Source: Trueperaceae bacterium
GTDB taxonomy: Bacteria > Deinococcota > Deinococci > Deinococcales > Trueperaceae
Assembly (NCBI GenBank): GCA_007121175.1
Contig: SKMG01000122.1
Coordinates: forward strand, 1 to 6,914
Direction: 5' to 3'
Length of the DNA: 6,914 bases
Shown: positions 1 to 4,611 of the stretch, one piece after another
Numbering within the stretch: the first letter of the stretch is position 1
Layout of the letters: every line of letters starts with the position of its first letter
Made by a program: the position numbers and the translations under genes
The notes under the pieces: model-generated
Database searches by the model: none
What the model saw: only the letters and a program-made list of their open reading frames with translations
What the model was told of the DNA's origin: nothing

Positions 1-132
1 GGCCTCTACGCCTACGGACTGTGCGCCGGAGCCCGCGCCGACGCGGCGCTCTCGGCCGCTGCCGGGGCGGAAGCGGCCGAGGTGCTGGCCGAGGTGCCGC
101 CCGAGCCCGGCGCCGGGCTCACTTCCGGCTGA
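1..132 (+). CDS. 3' end of an unrecognised protein-coding gene (partial)
   Basis: The first frame is open from base 1 to a TGA at 130-132 and gives the last 43 residues of a protein that starts before the window. Nearly every codon ends in G or C, as in the surrounding real genes, which supports coding. The tail is rich in Ala, Gly and Glu, begins GLYAYGLCAGARAD and ends in a Pro/Gly-rich stretch (PPEPGAGLTSG). I do not recognise a family and see no catalytic motif in so short a piece. Its end overlaps the end of the convergent small gene on the other strand by 14 bases, and the overlap zone holds an 18-base palindrome. The alternative is a chance open frame in GC-rich DNA. Confidence 0.5.
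   Translation, partial: GLYAYGLCAGARADAALSAAAGAEAAEVLAEVPPEPGAGLTSG
103..120. terminator. perfect 18-base palindrome between convergent genes, possible U-less bidirectional terminator
   Basis: GAGCCCGGC followed directly by its reverse complement GCCGGGCTC can form a 7-bp GC-only-but-one stem with a GCGC loop on either strand. It sits where the + strand partial gene ends and just past the stop of the - strand 68-residue gene. No T tract follows on either strand, so it is not a textbook intrinsic terminator. Hairpins without a U tract at gene ends recur in this window, after rplT and after hisD. Confidence 0.4.
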
Positions 133-325
133 TGCGCTGCGTGTCGTCGATCGGCAGCGTGTAGCGCGTCATCTTCCGCAGCTTCTCAGCCGGCGCCCAC
201 ACCACCCGAGCACCGTCGGGCGTGGTGGCGAGCAGGCGGTAGCGCCCGCTCGAGGGCTCGATCGCCGAGATCACGTAGCGCTCGTCCTCGAACAGGACCT
301 CCTCGCCGACGGTGAAGATGGGCAT
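119..325 (-). CDS. small conserved-looking protein of unknown function, 68 residues
   Basis: The ATG is at 325 and the TGA at 121-119. The product starts MPIFTVGEEVLFEDERYVIS and is mostly alternating hydrophobic and polar residues with turns (EPSSGRYRLL, TPDGARVVW), which suggests a small beta-barrel or SH3-like fold; that is an inference from pattern only. The C-terminus is basic and polar. No cysteines, signal peptide or membrane segment are present, so it should be cytosolic. There is no Shine-Dalgarno sequence before the ATG. Instead a TAGACT box lies 6 bases upstream, fitting a leaderless transcript. It lies 63 bases downstream of the YIP1-like gene on the same strand, separated by a tandem repeat, and appears to have its own promoter. 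I do not recognise the family. Confidence 0.75.
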   Translation of the reverse strand: MPIFTVGEEVLFEDERYVISAIEPSSGRYRLLATTPDGARVVWAPAEKLRKMTRYTLPIDDTQRISRK

Positions 326-331
326 GGGGAC

Positions 332-337
332 AGTCTA
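332..337 (-). promoter_or_regulatory. -10 box TAGACT of the 68-residue gene, leaderless-type promoter
   Basis: On the - strand TAGACT is followed by GTCCCC and then the ATG at 325. A start site 6 to 7 bases after a -10 box would fall on the A of the ATG, giving a leaderless mRNA. The same hexamer stands 8 bases before hisD. No good -35 is visible: the place for one, at 17-base spacing (360-355), reads CGCCAG and lies inside the 13-bp repeats. Confidence 0.5.
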
Positions 338-340
338 CGG

Positions 341-379
341 CCTGGCGCACCGGCCTGGCGCACCGGCCTGGCGCACCGG
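341..379. repeat. 13-bp tandem repeat, three perfect copies
   Basis: The unit CCTGGCGCACCGG occurs at 341-353, 354-366 and 367-379 without a mismatch. The two bases before the array (GG, 339-340) also match the end of a unit. The array fills most of the 63-base gap between the YIP1-like gene and the 68-residue gene, where a -35 element of the latter would lie. The last copy can also pair with the CGCCCAGG at 381-388 to form a small hairpin after the YIP1-like stop codon. Confidence 0.95.
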
Positions 380-388
380 CCGCCCAGG

Positions 389-964
389 TCAGGGGCGCAT
401 GCCGCTCATGACCGCGTACGACACGGCAGTGAGCAGCCCCGGCACCAGGAAGACGGCCGCCAGGTAGACGCTGATCGCCACCAGGCGCCGCCTGGGCGCG
501 AACACGTTCACGCCATTGGCAACGAGCACGACGTGCCAGAAAGGGAAGGCCAGCAGGCCCACCAGGACGGCGGGCACGGGCGCGAAGTAGACGGCCGGCG
601 CCAGCGACAGCCCCAAGGCGCCCGCCGGCGTCCAGGCCCAGGCAGCGATCTCCCAGGCGCGCAGGTCGAGTTGGGCCGGGCGCACCATCACCAGACCGCC
701 GAGCAGCAGCACCATGCCGAGGTAGGGGAGGCCAATGGCGCTCGCGAGCAACCACACCACCAGCCAGCCGTCGGAAGCGGTGGCCCGCACGAAGGCCAGG
801 CTGAGCACCGCCAACGCCAGCAGCACGGCCATCACCGCGGCCAGGAGCGCACGGCCGACGCGCGGTTGGGACTGCTGCTGCAGGGCGCGGAAGAAGCTCG
901 ACGGCGCCGATGACGCCCACCAGGCGTCCCGCACCAGGTCGCTCACGCCAGCGGCCGCGCTCAC
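389..964 (-). CDS. YIP1-like multi-span membrane protein
   Basis: The product is 191 residues from a GTG at 964, which overlaps the TGA of mqnD in a GTGA. An internal GTG at 946 would give 185 residues; I prefer 964 because of the overlap and a GGGAG 11 bases upstream. Residues 10-40 (DAWWASSAPSSFFRALQQQ...) resemble the amphipathic entry of YIP1-domain proteins. Then come about five hydrophobic segments near 37-59, 67-93, 104-126, 128-150 and 160-183, with a basic PRRR loop at 157-160. There is no cleavable signal or enzyme motif. YIP1-family proteins in bacteria are integral membrane proteins of largely unknown role. Tight coupling to mqnD means joint expression but does not prove a role in menaquinone synthesis. 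The membrane call is firm and the YIP1 assignment is by pattern memory only. Confidence 0.8.
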   Translation of the reverse strand: MSAAAGVSDLVRDAWWASSAPSSFFRALQQQSQPRVGRALLAAVMAVLLALAVLSLAFVRATASDGWLVVWLLASAIGLPYLGMVLLLGGLVMVRPAQLDLRAWEIAAWAWTPAGALGLSLAPAVYFAPVPAVLVGLLAFPFWHVVLVANGVNVFAPRRRLVAISVYLAAVFLVPGLLTAVSYAVMSGMRP

Positions 965-1851
965 GCTTCGCACGGCTCCCGAGCAGCGCCCGAGAAGGGA
1001 TCTGCCGCCTCGGCCCCGAGCCCGTCGAGACGGCGCGCCTCGGCGAGCAGCCGCGCCACCGCCCGCTCGCCCGCCTCGCCGACGTCGAGGGTGTAGCGGT
1101 TGACGTAGAGGGCGATGTGCTCGGCGCGCACCGCTGGATCCATCTCCTGAGCGTGCTCTGCGACGAACGCGGTGCTCGCTTCGGGATCGTCGAAGAACGA
1201 CTGCACCGAGGCGCGGACCGCCCGCGCGAGCTCGCGCTGGACGGGCTGCGGCAGGTCCCGGCGCACGGCGATGGCGCCGAGCGGGATCAACTCGCCTGTG
1301 AGCGACTCCCACCAGGCGCCCAGGTCGGCGTGCAGCCGGAGCCCATGGCGCGCGTAGGTGAAGCGGCTCTCGTGGATGATCAGCCCGGCCTCGACCTCTC
1401 CGGCCGCGACGGCCGGCATGATGCGGTCGTAGCGCAGTACCGTGAGGCGTGCCGCGGGCGCCGCCAGCCGCAGCAGCAGCGTCGCTGTCGTGAGCGCACC
1501 GGGGACTGCCACCGAGCGCCCGGAGAGGTCGGGCAGCTCGTCGCGGGTCACTACCAGCGGTCCGACCCCGCGCCCCAGGGCTCCCCCAGAGCGCAGCAGC
1601 CCCCAGCGGGGCAGCAGGCGCGCGGCCGCGCGGTAGGAGACCTTGGCCACGTCGAGCTCATCGGCCAGCGCCATGGCGTTGAGCGCCTCGACGTCGGCGA
1701 ACACCACCTCGAAGGAGAGGTCGGTGAGCGCCTCGTCGTGGACCAGCGCGTGGAACACCGCGCAGTCGTTGGGGCACTCGGAGAAGCCCAGGCGCAGCCT
1801 GGTGCGCCCGAACGATGGGGTCTGCGGCTGGTGTCGGCTGGTGGTCCGCAC
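961..1851 (-). CDS. mqnD: 1,4-dihydroxy-6-naphthoate synthase MqnD (futalosine menaquinone pathway)
   Basis: MqnD converts cyclic dehypoxanthine futalosine to 1,4-dihydroxy-6-naphthoate, a late soluble step of menaquinone synthesis, in the cytosol. The 296-residue product has the family motifs in order: LRLGFSECPNDC (19-30, usually SPCPNDTF), AKVSY (69-73), SGGALGRGVGPLVV (88-101), VPG.L.TTA (117-123), GEVEAGLIIHESRFTY (151-166), DLGAWWE..TG (177-186) and HAQEMD (233-238). His160 matches the histidine proposed as catalytic base in the Thermus enzyme, from memory. The start is a GTG at 1851. An in-frame TAG lies two codons upstream, so no longer protein is possible, and the next in-frame starts are only CTG. 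There is no Shine-Dalgarno sequence, and a TAGCCT box lies 5 bases upstream. It is divergent from infC and coupled to the YIP1-like gene. The Pro-to-Glu and Thr-to-Cys changes in the first motif are unusual. Confidence 0.93.
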   Translation of the reverse strand: MRTTSRHQPQTPSFGRTRLRLGFSECPNDCAVFHALVHDEALTDLSFEVVFADVEALNAMALADELDVAKVSYRAAARLLPRWGLLRSGGALGRGVGPLVVTRDELPDLSGRSVAVPGALTTATLLLRLAAPAARLTVLRYDRIMPAVAAGEVEAGLIIHESRFTYARHGLRLHADLGAWWESLTGELIPLGAIAVRRDLPQPVQRELARAVRASVQSFFDDPEASTAFVAEHAQEMDPAVRAEHIALYVNRYTLDVGEAGERAVARLLAEARRLDGLGAEAADPFSGAAREPCEA

Positions 1852-1856
1852 GCCCT

Positions 1857-1862
1857 AGGCTA
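1857..1862 (-). promoter_or_regulatory. possible -10 box TAGCCT of mqnD, leaderless-type
   Basis: On the - strand GGTAGCCT is followed by AGGGC and the GTG start at 1851. The box fits TANNNT and shares GGTAG with the hisD box. The 5-base gap is slightly short for a start site exactly on the GTG. No -35 is recognisable. Support comes from the in-frame TAG inside this box, which fixes the GTG, and from the lack of a usable Shine-Dalgarno sequence. Confidence 0.4.
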
Positions 1863-1870
1863 CCGCCGCG

Positions 1871-1900
1871 TTGCCGTAGAGGGCCAGGTTCTGCTACACT
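1871..1900 (+). promoter_or_regulatory. promoter of infC-rpmI-rplT with extended -10
   Basis: TTGCCG (1871-1876) is followed after 18 bases by TACACT (1895-1900). A TG one base before the -10 (1892-1893) makes an extended -10. Each hexamer matches the sigma-70 consensus at four of six positions. The start site should be near 1907, leaving a leader of about 96 bases before the ATC at 2003. The -35 lies about 10 bp from the mqnD -10 box, so the two divergent promoters probably compete or share control. Confidence 0.6.
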
Positions 1901-1935
1901 CTGACGCCGTGCGCCACTCGGGGCGAGGCCGCCGC

Positions 1936-1995
1936 ATGGCAGCGGCCAAGCACCATCGAGGGCTTCCTCGAGAGCGCACGAGTTTCGGGAGGTGA
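1936..1995 (+). other. possible 19-codon leader reading frame in the infC 5' UTR
   Basis: An ATG at 1936, with GAGG at 1925-1928 seven bases upstream, opens a 19-codon frame ending in TGA at 1993-1995. The peptide is strongly basic (MAAAKHHRGLPRERTSFGR). Its stop codon is the last three bases of the infC Shine-Dalgarno sequence, 7 bases before the ATC start. Bases 1956-1971 inside it form a 6-bp hairpin (TCGAGG, loop GCTT, CCTCGA). Whether it is translated is unknown; a frame this short can arise by chance. Confidence 0.35.
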
Positions 1996-2005
1996 AGGTT
2001 CCATC
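1988..2005 (+). promoter_or_regulatory. infC ribosome binding site and rare ATC start codon
   Basis: GGAGGTGA (1988-1995) is a full 8-base match to the 16S tail and lies 7 bases before ATC (2003-2005). The frame has no ATG, GTG or TTG between an upstream stop at 1877 and the TTG at 2015, which is 19 bases from the Shine-Dalgarno end and so too far. AUU, AUC or AUA starts are a known hallmark of infC in other bacteria, where IF3 rejects them and so limits its own synthesis. Confidence 0.8.
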
Positions 2006-2539
2006 GCGAGAGACTTGAAGGTGAACGAGCAGATCCGCGTACGCCACGTACGCCTCATCGACGCCGAAGGCGAACAGCGTGGCATCGTCGAAACGCGCGA
2101 GGCCATGCGCTTGGCGCGGGAGCAGGACCTCGATCTGGTGCTGGTCGGCGAGCAGGCGCAGCCGCCGGTCGCGAAGCTACTCGACTACGGCAAGTACCGC
2201 TACGAGTTGCAGCAGCAGCACAAAGAGGCCCGCAAGCGCTCGCGCGCCCAGGAGATGAAGGCGATCAAGTTCCGGATCAAGATCGACCGCCACGACTACG
2301 AGACCAAGGTGAACCACATTCGTCGGTTCCTGAAGCAGGGTCACAAGGTCAAGGTGACGATCATGTTCCGCGGGCGGGAGCGAACGCATCCCGAGCTCGG
2401 CCAGGACATCCTCAACCGAGTCGCCTCCGACGTCACCGAGATCGCCGTCGTGGACTCTTCACCCGTCATCGCGGGCATGGACATGAACATGGTGCTGAGG
2501 CCCATCGCGACTCCCGTCCCCGCAGAAACCGCCGGCTAG
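2003..2539 (+). CDS. infC: translation initiation factor IF-3
   Basis: IF3 binds the 30S subunit, prevents early 50S joining and checks the start codon and initiator tRNA. From the ATC at 2003 the product is 178 residues and begins MARDLKVNEQIR, which matches the usual xx(K/R)D..VNE(Q/E)IR start of the family. The N domain covers about 4-70, with VRLID..GEQ.GIV (16-29) and the signature PPVAKLLDYGKYRYE (54-68). A charged helical linker runs to about 85 (QQQHKEARKRSRAQ). The C domain covers 86-168, with MKAIKFRIKIDRHDYETK and MFRGRERTHPELG. A short Pro/Ala tail follows. A TTG start at 2015 would drop four residues and lacks a spaced Shine-Dalgarno sequence. It is first in infC-rpmI-rplT, and the start codon suggests autoregulation. 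Confidence 0.96.
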   Translation: MARDLKVNEQIRVRHVRLIDAEGEQRGIVETREAMRLAREQDLDLVLVGEQAQPPVAKLLDYGKYRYELQQQHKEARKRSRAQEMKAIKFRIKIDRHDYETKVNHIRRFLKQGHKVKVTIMFRGRERTHPELGQDILNRVASDVTEIAVVDSSPVIAGMDMNMVLRPIATPVPAETAG

Positions 2540-2592
2540 TCCGGCACACCGGCCCCGGGACCCACCCATCCCGGCACGAGGAGCTCATCCGC

Positions 2593-2790
2593 ATGCCGAA
2601 GTTGAAGACCCACAAGGGCACCAAAGCCCGTGTCAAGATCACTGGGCGAGGTAAGGTCACGGCCATGCGATCCGGCAAGCGCCACCTGAACTACAAGAAG
2701 TCAGGTAAGCGCATCCGCCAGGGTCGGACCGACCTACTCGTCGCCGAGTCGGAAGCTGTGCGCATCAAGCGCCTGCTGCCGTACGAGTAG
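2593..2790 (+). CDS. rpmI: 50S ribosomal protein bL35
   Basis: The 65-residue product has the normal length and the family hallmarks: MPKLKTHKGTKARVKITGRGKV at the start (here split: MPKLKTHKG, 1-9, then KARVKITG, 11-18), the basic HLNYKKSGKRIRQGR stretch (31-45) and the LLPYE end. It is very rich in Lys and Arg, as expected for a small protein buried in 23S rRNA. GAGGAG at 2578-2583 stands 9 bases before the ATG. The 53-base gap after infC holds no hairpin strong enough to call a terminator, so the three genes are probably co-transcribed. Confidence 0.97.
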   Translation: MPKLKTHKGTKARVKITGRGKVTAMRSGKRHLNYKKSGKRIRQGRTDLLVAESEAVRIKRLLPYE

Positions 2791-2799
2791 GAGTAGGGG

Positions 2800-3156
2800 A
2801 TGCCGAGAGCCAAGACCGGAACCGTCCGCCGGGCCCGTCACCAGCGGATTCTCAAGCGCGCCAAGGGCTTCTGGGGACTGCGCAGCAAGAGCGTCCGCAC
2901 CGCGACCCAGACGCTGCTGAACGCGTCGGACTACGAGTATCGCGACCGCCGGGACAAGAAGAACGACTTCCGCCGCCTGTGGATCAGCCGTATCAACGCC
3001 GCGACGCGCCTCGAGGGCCTCAGCTACTCGCGCTTCATCAGCGGCCTGCGCGAGGCCGGCGTCGAGGTGGACCGGAAGGTCCTCGCCGATCTGGCCGTGC
3101 GGGAGCCCGACGCCTTCAAGCAGCTCGTCGAGGTGGCCAAGACCGGGCGCGCCTGA
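2800..3156 (+). CDS. rplT: 50S ribosomal protein bL20
   Basis: The 118-residue product is the standard bL20. A basic N-terminal extension ([26 protein letters not shown], residues 1-26, with ARHQRILK and AKGFWG as anchors) threads into 23S rRNA and is needed early in 50S assembly. The globular part contains [22 protein letters not shown] (47-68) and GLSYSRFI (72-80). AGGAG at 2789-2793 overlaps the rpmI stop and lies 6 bases before the ATG, so translation of the two genes is probably coupled. In Firmicutes and Proteobacteria bL20 represses this operon by binding a leader structure; I could not recognise such a site here. Confidence 0.97.
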   Translation: MPRAKTGTVRRARHQRILKRAKGFWGLRSKSVRTATQTLLNASDYEYRDRRDKKNDFRRLWISRINAATRLEGLSYSRFISGLREAGVEVDRKVLADLAVREPDAFKQLVEVAKTGRA

Positions 3157-3157
3157 G

Positions 3158-3217
3158 CGCGCTGGCCCCGAGCTAGCTCGCTCCACGGAGCCGCGAGTCG
3201 TCTGACGGGCCAGCGCG
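3158..3217 (+). terminator. large inverted repeat after rplT, possible operon end
   Basis: CGCGCTGGCCC (3158-3168) is the exact complement of GGGCCAGCGCG (3207-3217), an 11-bp stem around a 38-base loop. The loop itself holds a perfect 12-base palindrome, CGAGCTAGCTCG (3169-3180), and CTCG-CTC...GAG-CCG-CGAG pairing (3177-3197). The stem begins two bases after the rplT stop. No T tract follows, so termination would be non-canonical, or the structure may protect the 3' end. Confidence 0.45.
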
Positions 3218-3229
3218 GTCGGCGACCTC

Positions 3230-3258
3230 TCGCCGGCCGACCGGCGCGACGGTAGACT
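3230..3258 (+). promoter_or_regulatory. hisD promoter, leaderless-type
   Basis: TAGACT (3253-3258) ends 8 bases before the ATG at 3267, so transcription should start on or within two bases of the ATG. The hexamer is identical to that of the 68-residue gene. At 17-base spacing the -35 position reads TCGCCG (3230-3235), which matches consensus at only three positions. The bases between (GGCCGGTC) contain no Shine-Dalgarno sequence. Confidence 0.55.
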
Positions 3259-3266
3259 GGCCGGTC

Positions 3267-4556
3267 ATGCGACTCATCCGTGGTCTCGAGGAAGCCCTGA
3301 ACGCGGTGCGCGACCGCGACCCCGAAGCCGCCCACCCAGGCCGTCGCGCCCAGGTGGAGGCCGTCATCGAAGACGTCCGCACGCGCCAGGACGAGGCGTT
3401 GCGGGAGCTGACCGAGCGCTTCGATGGTGTCAGGCTCGAGCGCTTCGAGGTGCCTGTCTCACTGCGGCGCTCAGCAGCTGCGGCCCTGCCCGACGACCTG
3501 CGCTCGGCGATCGACCTGTCGATCGAGCGGGTGCGGTCGTTCCACGAGCGCCAACCTCGCCTGGCCGCCCTGGCGCCCGGTGTCGACGGCTGGCTGGGTC
3601 AGGTGATCCGGCCGCTGCAGCGCATCGGCTGCTACGTGCCGGCGGCGCAGGCGCCGCTGTTCAGCTCGCTGATCATGAGCGCCGTTCCGGCTCAGGTGGC
3701 CGGCGTGCCCGAGATCGTCGTGTGCACGCCGCCGCGCCGCGACGGGAGCGTCTCTCCCGAGATCCTCTACGTCGCCGAGGCGTTGGGGCTCGGTCCGGTG
3801 TACCGGCTGGGAGGGGCGCAGGCGATCGCCGCACTCGCCTACGGGACCGAGCAGGTGGCCCGGGTCGACAAGATCGTCGGTCCCGGGAGCGCCTGGGTGG
3901 TGACGGCCAAGCAGCTCGTCTACGGGCGGGTCGGCATCGAGTCGCTGCCCGGGCCGACGGAGACGCTGGTCGTCGCCGATCACACGGCCGACGCGCGGCA
4001 CGTGGCCGCCGACCTGCTGGCCCAAGCCGAGCACGAGGGCGCGCAGCCGGTCGTCGTGGTCACCGACGAGGCGCAGTGGCACGCCATCGAGCGCGAGCTC
4101 GAGCGGCAACTCGTCGACCTGCCGACCGCGCACACGGCGCGCACCAGCCTCGACCGGCGCGGCCTCGCCGTCATCGTCGCCGACGTATCCGAGGCGTTAC
4201 GCGTGGCCAACGCGTATGCGCCGGAGCACCTGTGCCTGTTGGTCGACGATCCCTGGTCGTGGCTGGGTGCGGTGGAGCACGCCGGCGGCGTCTTCGTCGG
4301 GGAGCACTCGATGGAGGCGCTCGGCGATTACGTCGCCGGGCCGAGCCACGTCATGCCGACCGGCGGCACCGCGAGGCACGCCAGCGCGCTCAATGTGCGC
4401 GACTTCCAGCGGGTGATGCCCGTGGTGGGGCTGTCTGCGCACGCCCTGGCGGCCATCGGCCCGGCCGGCGCGCGCATGGCGCGCGCCGAGGGGCTCGAGG
4501 CCCACGCGCGGGCGATCGAGTTGCGGCTCGATTCCGGTAAGACGTCCGGTCGATGA
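3267..4556 (+). CDS. hisD: histidinol dehydrogenase
   Basis: HisD carries out the last two steps of histidine synthesis, oxidising L-histidinol to L-histidine with two NAD+, as a zinc-dependent cytosolic dimer. The product is 429 residues, normal for the family. The zinc ligands are visible as Gln253 and His256 (in QAEHE), Asp354 (GDY) and His413 (LEAH). The catalytic pair is Glu320-His321 (APEHL). All six are offset by exactly six from the E. coli numbering I remember, which is strong support. GGAQAIAALAYGT (182-194), GPTETLVVAD (229-238) and AGPSHVMPTGGTAR (357-370) are also typical. Two motifs deviate: YVPAAQA (123-129) where YVPGG is usual, and GPGS (205-208) where GPGN is usual. It stands alone with no other his gene in view. 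Confidence 0.94.
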   Translation: MRLIRGLEEALNAVRDRDPEAAHPGRRAQVEAVIEDVRTRQDEALRELTERFDGVRLERFEVPVSLRRSAAAALPDDLRSAIDLSIERVRSFHERQPRLAALAPGVDGWLGQVIRPLQRIGCYVPAAQAPLFSSLIMSAVPAQVAGVPEIVVCTPPRRDGSVSPEILYVAEALGLGPVYRLGGAQAIAALAYGTEQVARVDKIVGPGSAWVVTAKQLVYGRVGIESLPGPTETLVVADHTADARHVAADLLAQAEHEGAQPVVVVTDEAQWHAIERELERQLVDLPTAHTARTSLDRRGLAVIVADVSEALRVANAYAPEHLCLLVDDPWSWLGAVEHAGGVFVGEHSMEALGDYVAGPSHVMPTGGTARHASALNVRDFQRVMPVVGLSAHALAAIGPAGARMARAEGLEAHARAIELRLDSGKTSGR

Positions 4557-4557
4557 T

Positions 4558-4591
4558 GGCGAGCGGCCGGGCGCACCCGATGACGCTCGCC
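4558..4591. terminator. two-part hairpin between convergent hisD and glycosyltransferase genes
   Basis: GGCGAGCG (4558-4565) pairs with CGCTCGCC (4584-4591), and inside it CGGG (4568-4571) pairs with CCCG (4576-4579) around a CGCA loop, giving 12 base pairs with one internal loop. It begins one base after the hisD stop and fills most of the 55-base gap before the glycosyltransferase stop. No T tract is present on either side, so its activity as a bidirectional terminator is inferred from position. Confidence 0.5.
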
Positions 4592-4611
4592 TGCCTCGCG
4601 CCGCTCTGGAC

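Noticed and set aside
965..1312. N-terminal extension of the YIP1-like frame across mqnD
   Set aside because: The extra part is an Arg/Ala-rich out-of-frame reading of mqnD; the real gene begins at the GTGA overlap.
910..1995. Long + strand open frame of 361 residues opposite mqnD
   Set aside because: Its composition (Arg, Gly, Gln, Pro) is typical of a GC-rich antisense shadow and mqnD on the other strand is unmistakable. Only its last 19 codons lie in non-coding DNA and are discussed as a possible leader frame.
1901..2002. bL20-binding autoregulatory leader before infC
   Set aside because: The leader is only about 96 bases and I see no long-range pairing like that in Bacillus or E. coli. 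Only one small hairpin is visible.
2540..2592. Terminator or promoter between infC and rpmI
   Set aside because: GC-rich patches (CCGGCACACCGG) give only weak short pairing and there is no T tract or -10 box. Operon read-through is simpler.
3722..4540. 272-residue + strand frame inside hisD
   Set aside because: It is extremely rich in Arg and Ala and overlaps hisD fully in another frame. HisD has all its active-site residues.
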